Shown in pieces: positions 55,623 to 62,960 of a DNA stretch of 64,000 nucleotides (position 1 is the first letter of the stretch; each line of letters begins with the position of its first letter). A program made the translations under genes and the position numbers. Source of the DNA: Oceanihabitans sp. IOP_32 (GTDB lineage: Bacteria; Bacteroidota; Bacteroidia; Flavobacteriales; Flavobacteriaceae); assembly GCF_009498295.1 (NCBI RefSeq), contig NZ_CP040813.1, positions 1,557,001 to 1,621,000 of the forward strand, written 5' to 3'. The notes under the pieces were generated by a model, which saw nothing but the letters and a program-made list of their open reading frames with translations, made no database searches and had not been told where the DNA came from.

Positions 55623-55644
55623 AACCCTTATATATAAAGGGTTT
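55623..55644 (+). repeat. right attachment-site candidate
   Basis: AACCC-TTATATATAAAGGGTTT, 20 of 22 positions equal to the copy at 33192-33213, in the same orientation. Also a dyad (AAACCCTT/AAGGGTTT), as expected for a tyrosine-recombinase core. It lies 124 bases upstream of the integrase start codon. Confidence 0.6.
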
Positions 55645-55674
55645 AAAGGCAATTAAATAAAAATGAGTGATAAT

Positions 55675-55809
55675 ACTATATAACAATGTATAACCGCAAT
55701 TACGGCGGATTCGACTACGTCCGAATCCACTCGGAATTGCTAACGTCAGTGCTAAACCGAAAAATTTGCGTACTTTAACCCGTAACTGACGGTTATACGA
55801 GACCGTTGT
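55675..55809 (+). repeat. cassette-type nested palindrome 1 (attC-like)
   Basis: Left arm AACAATGTATAACCG (55682-55696) faces CGGTTATAC-GAGACC-GTTGT (55790-55809). An inner hairpin is made of GCAATT/AATTGC and GGATTCG/CGAATCC. The left ~70 bases are almost identical to the element at 58665. The core GTTGTGTTTC that closes it (55805-55814) opens the next unit and reappears inverted at 57835-57845. Confidence 0.8.
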
Positions 55810-55839
55810 GTTTCATTTTAAAAAAAGATTCGTGAAAGA

Positions 55840-57828
55840 ATGATAGTAGAATTTCTTGGACAAGGTTTACACTTCGAAGAAGATGAAACGTGCGGAAATC
55901 ACGTTTGTTCTGCTATTCAAGAAAAGTCATTCACGCAAATTACCTTTTTTATTGCTTTTTTGAGAAAACCCGGTTTAGACTATTTAAAACCTTTTTTAGA
56001 ACAAGCAAAAAATGAAAACAGAAACATAACTTTTTATGTCGGAATTGATGAAAGAGTTACTTCTAAAGAAGCTTTAGAATTATTACTCGAACTAGAAATT
56101 GAAACTTACATCTACTTTTCTGAAAGGTTTATCTATCACCCAAAAGTTTATTTGTTTGAGGGAGAAAAAAACAGAATCATAACTGGCTCATCTAATCTCA
56201 CAAAATCAGGACTTTTCTACAACGTTGAGTCTTCAATTCTTTTAGATTTCACAAATAGCGATAAAAGTGGATTAAAAGTTTTGAAACAATTAAAAGAATT
56301 CTATTCCACGTTATTAGATTTCACAGACCCAAATATTGAACTTTTAACGAATGAATATTTAGAAAAGTTAATTAAGGAACAAAGAGTTTCGACAGAAGCT
56401 TTTTCTGATGGTTCTGACTATAATTCAAATATTCACGACAAATCAAAAAAGAGAGGCAGAAATCCAGAAATTACAGATTTAGGAAATATTGAAATAACAG
56501 AAAAAAGACCTGTCAAACAATATAAATCCATATTGAAAATCACAGATGAATATCTAGAGAAATGGGATTTTATGTTCCTAAAAATGGAACGCTTTTATAC
56601 AGAAAATGAACATTGTACTGTTCCGAGAGATTATAAAGACAGAACACTTTATGGATGGTATAGGAAACAAAAATCATTACACCAAGCCGAATTATTACCT
56701 GATGAGCATTTCAAAAAATTAAAAAGCATAAATTTCTATTTTGGAGATGGACATACAATATTTTGGGATAGAAAATGGATGAATAGCTACAATCAACTTT
56801 TAGAAATATATAAAGAGACTGGAGATAGCAATATAAAAAGATATAAAGATAATACTCATCCTCTTTTTTACATTTCTAATTGGGTTGCACTCGAGAGAGG
56901 AAAATATAAAAAAGGCAAGCTAAAAGATTGGCAAATTGAAAAGTTGGAAAGCATTGGTTTTAAATGGGTAATGACACGTACACCAAATAATTACAGAGTT
57001 GTAGATGATTGGTTAGACAAACTTGCATTACTAGAAGACTATAAAAAAGAATTCGGAGATTGTAACGTTTCTCAAAATAACAAAAACCCAAAATACAAAG
57101 GACTCGGAAAGTGGCTTAATGACCAAAGGTTCAACTATAAGAAAAAAAGAAAAATCCTAACAAAGGAGAGAATCGAACTTCTTGAAGACCTTGGTGTAGT
57201 ATGGGATATGGATGTTTACAAATTTGACCAAAAAATATTAGAATTATTAGAATACAAAAAGACACACGGAAATTTTGAAGTTCCTTCTAACTACAAACCA
57301 AACAAGAATTTTGGGAATTATATTTATAGAATAAGAACGAAAGGTCTTAAAGAAGATTGGAAAATCAAAAAACTACAAGACATAGGATTCTTTGAAATTG
57401 GTACTCGAACTAAAAAGGAAAAAGAGGGACACGTTACTCAAAATTGGTATAATAATCTTGAAAAACTGAAAAAACTATCGAATCCTAATTTGCCAAAAGA
57501 CAGTAAAGAATATCCCAAACTTGCTAAATGGTTGCATAATCAAAAAAGAACTTTTAGATATGGCAGATTGAAAGATGAACAAATAAAAGAGTTGAAAAAA
57601 CTAAATGTAAAACTTCCTGCAAAAAGTAAAAAAAGAAAAAAATGGGAAGAATATATTGAAATTATTGAGTTATTCAGAGAGGAATATGGAGACAAAAAAA
57701 TAACATCTGAATTTGATAAAGAACTTTACGAATGGATAAACCAACAGAGAGCAAATTATAAACACAAGAGTTTAAGACTTGAAAAAGTAGAAAAATTAAA
57801 GGAATTGAATATCTTACAAACTGAATAA
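55840..57828 (+). CDS. PLD-domain protein with six helicase-associated repeats
   Basis: 662 aa. Residues ~1-160 are a phospholipase-D/HKD nuclease-like domain with HPKVYLF (His100, Lys102) and ITGSSNLTKSGLFYNVES (about 114-131). A ~70-residue charged linker follows, then six Helicase-associated (HA) repeats at about 241-299, 309-375, 389-455, 462-517, 534-592 and 601-657. Each has an aromatic start (W/Y at the repeat head), a middle LGKWLNDQR-type segment and an IxKLxxIGF end. HA repeats normally follow an SF2 motor; no motor is present here, so the repeats probably serve as DNA-binding arms for the nuclease-like head. It is the sole gene of a cassette-like unit (55805-57845). Likely defence-related by architecture; not proven. 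Confidence 0.85.
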   Translation: MIVEFLGQGLHFEEDETCGNHVCSAIQEKSFTQITFFIAFLRKPGLDYLKPFLEQAKNENRNITFYVGIDERVTSKEALELLLELEIETYIYFSERFIYHPKVYLFEGEKNRIITGSSNLTKSGLFYNVESSILLDFTNSDKSGLKVLKQLKEFYSTLLDFTDPNIELLTNEYLEKLIKEQRVSTEAFSDGSDYNSNIHDKSKKRGRNPEITDLGNIEITEKRPVKQYKSILKITDEYLEKWDFMFLKMERFYTENEHCTVPRDYKDRTLYGWYRKQKSLHQAELLPDEHFKKLKSINFYFGDGHTIFWDRKWMNSYNQLLEIYKETGDSNIKRYKDNTHPLFYISNWVALERGKYKKGKLKDWQIEKLESIGFKWVMTRTPNNYRVVDDWLDKLALLEDYKKEFGDCNVSQNNKNPKYKGLGKWLNDQRFNYKKKRKILTKERIELLEDLGVVWDMDVYKFDQKILELLEYKKTHGNFEVPSNYKPNKNFGNYIYRIRTKGLKEDWKIKKLQDIGFFEIGTRTKKEKEGHVTQNWYNNLEKLKKLSNPNLPKDSKEYPKLAKWLHNQKRTFRYGRLKDEQIKELKKLNVKLPAKSKKRKKWEEYIEIIELFREEYGDKKITSEFDKELYEWINQQRANYKHKSLRLEKVEKLKELNILQTE

Positions 57829-57840
57829 AAAAACGAAAAC

Positions 57841-57967
57841 ACAACAATGGCTATAAGTAATTGCTTGCTCTCGCCTACTTCTGAAAATCCTCGCGGATTT
57901 TCAGCTTGGTGTGTACTTGCAAAGTTAATCGCTAAACCACGCAACTACTCATAGCCGAGACCGTTGT
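57841..57967 (+). repeat. cassette-type nested palindrome 2 (attC-like)
   Basis: ACAACAATGGCTAT faces ATAGCC-GAGACC-GTTGT (57953-57967), with an inner perfect 9-bp hairpin TGAAAATCC/GGATTTTCA (57880-57902 region). It starts 12 bases after the PLD-HA stop codon. The closing core GTTGTAAAAC (57963-57972) reappears inverted at 58660-58669. Confidence 0.85.
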
Positions 57968-58003
57968 AAAACATTTAAGACCTAAATTTTGCAACATAAG
58001 AAA

Positions 58004-58654
58004 ATGAATTTCGTCTTTAAAAAAATAGAATTTATGGGAAAATTAATTTTGACTTTGACATTAGCATTGTTTACATCAATAGCTTTTGCGACTGAAATTG
58101 TAGCGACTATTGTATTTGAAAACTTAACAGAAAGAGAATTAGAATCAGGAAAATTTACAATTATTGACCTGAATAAAAAAATTGAGATTTCTAAAGCAGA
58201 AAACTTTAAAATCACTTTGCCAAAAAAAGGAAAATATCAATTCAGTTTTGTATCGGATAATTTTACCGCTTATACTTTTTATCCTGCACGAATTAATAAA
58301 AGGAATAACACCATCACAGTTCGATTAATGGAAAAAAAGGAAATAAAGAAAGGTGGAATTTATTCATTCCCGATGAATTTAGAAACTGACTTGAGTGATG
58401 AGCAAATTGAACTACGAATTGAAAACGAAACTCTGAATTTCATAATGCACGGAATTGATAGTTCTATACCAAAAGAATATGTTGATTTTAAGGAAAAATA
58501 CGGGATTGGACTTATCAAAGAAAACTGTGTAATTGACCCTTTGTCTTTCAAAAAAGCAACCGAGAATAATCAAATGATTTTTGATTTTTTAAACAAAAAA
58601 TATGGAACAGAATGGCAAGAAGAATTGAAAACAAAACCATTCGGAATAAAATAA
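58004..58654 (+). CDS. small exported hypothetical protein
   Basis: 216 aa from the ATG at 58004; an ATG at 58034 gives a shorter signal peptide (MGKLILTLTLALFTSIAFA) and is equally possible. After the signal the first ~95 residues read as a beta-sandwich like a carboxypeptidase-regulatory domain (VATIVFENLTERELESGKFTIIDLNKKIEIS ... LPKKGKYQFSFVSDNFTAYTFYPARI). The C-terminal half is helical, with KEYVDFKEKYGIGLIKENCVIDPLSFKKATENNQMIFDFLNKKYG. Unknown function, periplasmic. Sole gene of the cassette-like unit 57963-58669. Confidence 0.7.
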   Translation: MNFVFKKIEFMGKLILTLTLALFTSIAFATEIVATIVFENLTERELESGKFTIIDLNKKIEISKAENFKITLPKKGKYQFSFVSDNFTAYTFYPARINKRNNTITVRLMEKKEIKKGGIYSFPMNLETDLSDEQIELRIENETLNFIMHGIDSSIPKEYVDFKEKYGIGLIKENCVIDPLSFKKATENNQMIFDFLNKKYGTEWQEELKTKPFGIK

Positions 58655-58664
58655 AAAACGTTTT

Positions 58665-58793
58665 ACAACAATGTATAACCGCAATTACGGCGGATTCGAC
58701 TACGTCCGAATCCACTCGGAATTGCTAACGCCAGTTCTTAACCGAAAATTTTTAACTTTAATCCCGTAACTGACGGTTATACAAAACCGTTGT
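58665..58793 (+). repeat. cassette-type nested palindrome 3 (attC-like)
   Basis: ACAACAATGTATAACCG faces CGGTTATAC-AAAACC-GTTGT (ending 58793), with the same inner hairpin as element 1 (GGATTCG/CGAATCC). It starts 10 bases after the stop codon of the exported protein. The core opening the next unit is GTTGTATGCA (58789-58798). Confidence 0.85.
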
Positions 58794-59044
58794 ATGCAAG
58801 GCTAAAAGACCGAATCGAAAATCGAAACCCGATTATAAAAATTGAAAAACTGGAAAGTAAATATCGTCACATTGATTGAAAGTTGGTGCAAGAAAAATTT
58901 AGTTTTTGCCCCCGCGCTTCTGCCCTTCGGGACAGTTAGGGAAGCCCACGCACATTGCACACATTTGCAAATCGCACAGGCTAACGCACAAACCAAAATT
59001 TGCAAAAGAGTGCAATTTTTGCCAACGCTCAAAAAGAATCGCAC

Positions 59045-62000
59045 ATGAGAGATTTTGAGGTTTGGAAATCATATATAGATGCTTTAGATATACTGACTAA
59101 TCAATATTCAGAGCCCTTCGACATTAAGGTATTGGAGGCTAAGAATGATTCGTCTGTTGTTTGTAGATATATTGATGCCAATCAGAAGGATAAAATATTT
59201 GAAGGTTTATTAAAGGTATTTCCAAGTTTAAAGAAAGAGAATCTTAATTATCATGATAACCACCTTTTATATCCATCATCCGAGGCAATAAATAATTCTG
59301 AAATTGAGGATTTAAAGTCCTTTGCTGATTCAAACCATTTTGAATTTTCATCAAAGCCAGCTTTCTCGGGAACTTTCAAATATAATAAGACACCTTTAAT
59401 TGATTTTTTAAAAGAACATGTCGTAAAAGAAGAAGCTCAACCACAAGAGAAGACTTTAGCCCATCACATTAGAAGAGTTTATCCTAGCTCCACATATAAG
59501 GAGAAAAACAATGGGAAAATTGTGGTATTGGATGAAACCTATCTTCAAAGTAAAACACTAGAGGTATGGGGCGAAAACTATTCTGTTGAATACTTACTTT
59601 CTGTAAAAGGAATTTCAACACCAATCCAAATTTCACTTGCTTCCGATAAGGTTGTAGATATCACTCATTCCAAGAAAAGAAACAAGATTAATGTCAGGCT
59701 ACACGAGAAAATTAGTGAAGCTGAAATAGGAGAAATTAGAACAAAGCTAATTGAAATATTAAATGATGAAATTGGTAGGGTTCCCGAAATAAGTCTCAAT
59801 ACTGTTTTTACCCAAACTAATTTTAGTAGTCAGCCTAGAACAAAAAAAGTACCGGTAAAACAAAATCTTGGTAAAACCCAATTTCTAACACTCGATGAAT
59901 TAGAAAATATTGATTCAGTACTGGAATCTAGTCAAGACGTTTTTAGAGAAGAAAACCTAGGTGCTATCTCAAAAATTGACGTTAGTGAAAGCTTTATAAA
60001 TAAGCAATTTGATATTGCAGTAAAGTATCTAAAGGAACATATTGGATTAGATCCTTACAAGGTAGAAGGTTTCTTTAAGCAAATCCATTTAAAGGATGTA
60101 TTTCTAAAAAAGGAAGTGTTTGAAGCTTTTCAGGAAAACACCTTCTATTCAAATTCATTTCATCTCGTTTCTTATACAATTACTCCGGATGAATTTGACA
60201 AATTTGAACAGATTAGAAAACAAAGAAAGATCTATTACAAATCTGAAGACAGACCTAATCTTGAAGGTGTAATATTACCAAATCCAGATAACAATATTTT
60301 CATCCAAACCTTTTCTGCATCCATTTCATTAAGTGACTTGCAATTTGAAATCTTCTTTTTTCTAAATACCCTCAAACGATATTTTGGAAAAGAACATATA
60401 CAGATTGTTCATGAACACATTTTTAGAATTGATAAACAAAGGTTCTTCGAACATATTAAAGAAGTTATTCCTTTTGAAGAATTTCAAATAAGTTCAGATG
60501 CAGAGACTATTTCATTCGATTTTAAAACGAAGGAGGAACTAGATGAAAAACTACAAAAGTTAGACACATATGATTCTTTGAACTATTTAGGCTTTAGAGA
60601 CGATCACAAATACAAAGTAACTTTTGGCAACATCACTCCATTAGTCCAAGTCAAGGAAAAATTGGATGAGTTAGTTTTTGTCAAATCGGCATTAAATGAA
60701 TCTAGAAACGAATTACGGGTTTTTGGTTTAATGAGGACACTTGATGACTTAGAAATTTTTAAAGCTAGAATCATTAACTCCGCAGGAAATTATAGCGAAA
60801 AAAATATCACTTTAAACTGGGAAAGTTTAGATGAAGGTTACTTAAAATACTACTTCCAATTTGATGAGGAAAGTTACAAGGAGGAGGTACATAAAAAGTT
60901 AGACAATCTTAGAGGTGAACCATTAACTCTTGTTGATTCAAAGGAGACTTTGGGTATTTTAAAATCCATTTCATATCCCAACTTGACTATTCTAGCAGAA
61001 GAGAAAAGCCTTCTTGAAGAAGGGTCTTATCTAACAGTTAAAAGTGCCTTAAAGGGAGAAAAAGATAAAGTGAAGCGATTAAGAGATGCTGTTGAGAAAA
61101 TATATTCTGATTCAGGAAACTCAATTTGCAACAAGAATCTTAAACAAGCCTTGATTGATTCATCCTCATTGGAATCTTTTATTGATGGAGACATTACTCG
61201 TACTAAAGAATACCAGGAATTATATCAAAAGGTAAATGGTGACTTATTAAGTCCTTATGTCAATGAAAGACAAAAGGAAGCGATCGTAAAATGTTTATTA
61301 AGCGATGATTTATTTATTGTTCAAGGACCACCAGGAACCGGTAAATCAACTGCTATTGCAGAACTTATTTGGCAACATTTAGCACATGATGAAAGCGATA
61401 AACGATACAGGATATTAGTTACTTCTGAAACCAACTTAGCCGTTGATAATGCATTGGATAAGCTCAGAAGTAAGTCACACCTGTTAATGAAACCTATACG
61501 ATTTGGTAGCGAGGAAAAACTTGACGATGAAGGAAGAAGATTTTCTTTGGAAGCGATTAACTACTGGAAAAATGATGAATGGGAAGCTGATAGTTCTTTA
61601 ATTTTAGATGACTGGGTTGATATCGTTAATAACCGGTGCACAAACCAAAGTAACGATACGTTTATTACACTTTGGAAGGAGCATTTAGAAGAGAAAGGAA
61701 AAGATCTTAGAGATAATTTCTATTCTTCTTATGTGAAGAACTGTAACGTAATTGGAGCTACTTGTAGTTCAATTGGGAAAATAAATTCTGAAGGTAAGTT
61801 TACTCGGTTTTTTCAAGATTACTCCAATGTTTTTTATCCTGATGAGTTTGAGAGATTTAAGTCCTCTCCAAGTAGGTCGTCTGCCACTAATCTTAAAAAC
61901 AAAGAGATTGAATTTGAATTAGCTATTCAGGATGAGGCTTCTAAGGCTTCTCCGCCCGAATTGGCACTCCCTTTCACCTTTGGGAAAAAAGCTGTGATTA

Positions 62001-62959
62001 TTGGAGATCATAGGCAATTACCTCCAATGGTTGATACCAACGAGTTTATCGAAAGTTTGGTTTATCTAAAGAATAAAAGCAAGGACGATAAACAAGTAAA
62101 GAAAATCACCGAGCTTATTCGCTTTATAAAGCAGCATAGAGAAAGTTTTGAGCATTCACACTTTGAAAAACTCTTTACAAATATTGATGCTAATCTCAAA
62201 TCAACATTCGATACTCAGTATAGGATGCATCCAGCCATTAATGAAACTATCAAACAATTCTATAAAGGTGATTTCGAGAATGGAAAAGATTTAGAATGTG
62301 GACTTCCATCGGATTCTGTGGATGATCCGAATCTCAACAACCCAATGTCTAGATACCACGGTATCACTAAGAAAAAGGATACGCACGTAATGTGGTTTGA
62401 TGTACAAACTCCGGAAATTAAGAAAGGGACAAGTAGAATCAATCCTGGAGAAGTTAAAGCAATTGAATGGATAATTAATACCATAACTTCAAATGATAAT
62501 TATTCAACATTCATCAATCATTGGAAAGAGAATGAGAAGGATCAAAAGGAATTAGGTGTTATTACTTTTTATGGTGCTCAAGCCGGGCTAATAAAGAAAA
62601 ATGTTCCTGAAGGTATTGATGTTAGAGTGTCTCCTGTTGATAGATTTCAAGGAATGGAGAGAAATATCGTCATAGTATCTCTTGTAAGAAGTAATAATAT
62701 CGCTGAATCAGAAAATGTAATAGCAGATTTTGAGATGTATCCTGAAAATGGGTATGCACAAAATGAAAGTCTTGGTTTTGCTGAATCTCCTAATAGATTA
62801 AACGTTGCCCTTTCCAGAGCTAAACGTCTTTTAATCGTGGTTGGAAATTCTAAACATTTCAGTAAAAAGGAAATCTATAAGAATGTTTTTGAAACAATAA
62901 AGAATCATCCTCAAGGAGAAGTTTGGGGCTTTAATGGTCAAAAACCTATTAAAATTTAG
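59045..62959 (+). CDS. large SF1 (Upf1/AAA_11-12 type) DNA/RNA helicase
   Basis: 1304 aa from the ATG at 59045; the ATG 45 bases upstream is unlikely. The N-terminal ~750 residues are unassigned alpha/beta. The helicase core follows: Walker A IVQGPPGTGKSTAIAEL near residue 761, ETNLAVDNALDKLR (motif Ia), IQDEASKASPPELALPF (motif II, about 960), IIGDHRQLPPM (motif III), STFDTQYRMHPAINE (motif IV), SPVDRFQGMERNIVIVSLVRS (motif V) and NRLNVALSRAKRLLIVVGN (motif VI). All motor motifs are intact. The ~250-base leader (58794-59044) is GC-richer than its surroundings and has no gene. One base separates it from the downstream gene, so the two form a pair; defence role inferred from context. Confidence 0.88.
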   Translation: MRDFEVWKSYIDALDILTNQYSEPFDIKVLEAKNDSSVVCRYIDANQKDKIFEGLLKVFPSLKKENLNYHDNHLLYPSSEAINNSEIEDLKSFADSNHFEFSSKPAFSGTFKYNKTPLIDFLKEHVVKEEAQPQEKTLAHHIRRVYPSSTYKEKNNGKIVVLDETYLQSKTLEVWGENYSVEYLLSVKGISTPIQISLASDKVVDITHSKKRNKINVRLHEKISEAEIGEIRTKLIEILNDEIGRVPEISLNTVFTQTNFSSQPRTKKVPVKQNLGKTQFLTLDELENIDSVLESSQDVFREENLGAISKIDVSESFINKQFDIAVKYLKEHIGLDPYKVEGFFKQIHLKDVFLKKEVFEAFQENTFYSNSFHLVSYTITPDEFDKFEQIRKQRKIYYKSEDRPNLEGVILPNPDNNIFIQTFSASISLSDLQFEIFFFLNTLKRYFGKEHIQIVHEHIFRIDKQRFFEHIKEVIPFEEFQISSDAETISFDFKTKEELDEKLQKLDTYDSLNYLGFRDDHKYKVTFGNITPLVQVKEKLDELVFVKSALNESRNELRVFGLMRTLDDLEIFKARIINSAGNYSEKNITLNWESLDEGYLKYYFQFDEESYKEEVHKKLDNLRGEPLTLVDSKETLGILKSISYPNLTILAEEKSLLEEGSYLTVKSALKGEKDKVKRLRDAVEKIYSDSGNSICNKNLKQALIDSSSLESFIDGDITRTKEYQELYQKVNGDLLSPYVNERQKEAIVKCLLSDDLFIVQGPPGTGKSTAIAELIWQHLAHDESDKRYRILVTSETNLAVDNALDKLRSKSHLLMKPIRFGSEEKLDDEGRRFSLEAINYWKNDEWEADSSLILDDWVDIVNNRCTNQSNDTFITLWKEHLEEKGKDLRDNFYSSYVKNCNVIGATCSSIGKINSEGKFTRFFQDYSNVFYPDEFERFKSSPSRSSATNLKNKEIEFELAIQDEASKASPPELALPFTFGKKAVIIGDHRQLPPMVDTNEFIESLVYLKNKSKDDKQVKKITELIRFIKQHRESFEHSHFEKLFTNIDANLKSTFDTQYRMHPAINETIKQFYKGDFENGKDLECGLPSDSVDDPNLNNPMSRYHGITKKKDTHVMWFDVQTPEIKKGTSRINPGEVKAIEWIINTITSNDNYSTFINHWKENEKDQKELGVITFYGAQAGLIKKNVPEGIDVRVSPVDRFQGMERNIVIVSLVRSNNIAESENVIADFEMYPENGYAQNESLGFAESPNRLNVALSRAKRLLIVVGNSKHFSKKEIYKNVFETIKNHPQGEVWGFNGQKPIKI

Positions 62960-62960
62960 T

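Larger units (their letters stand above)
33192..55644. mobile_element. putative 22.5-kb integrative element with defence cargo
   Basis: Bounded by near-identical 22-bp direct repeats (33192-33213 and 55623-55644, 20 of 22 identical). A tyrosine integrase gene starts 124 bases inside the right end. Near the integrase are a small HTH protein, a DUF3987/primase protein and a Cys-rich protein; DUF6266 lies near the left end. No relaxase or conjugation genes are seen, so it is an integrative mobilisable or satellite-type island at most. Cargo: helicase-methylase-ATPase operon, VIT transporter unit, IS3 remnant and a nuclease-like pair. Confidence 0.65.

Noticed and set aside
58842-59048. 68-codon frame upstream of the SF1 helicase
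   Set aside because: It overlaps the helicase start in another frame, and its composition reflects the GC-richer leader rather than a gene.
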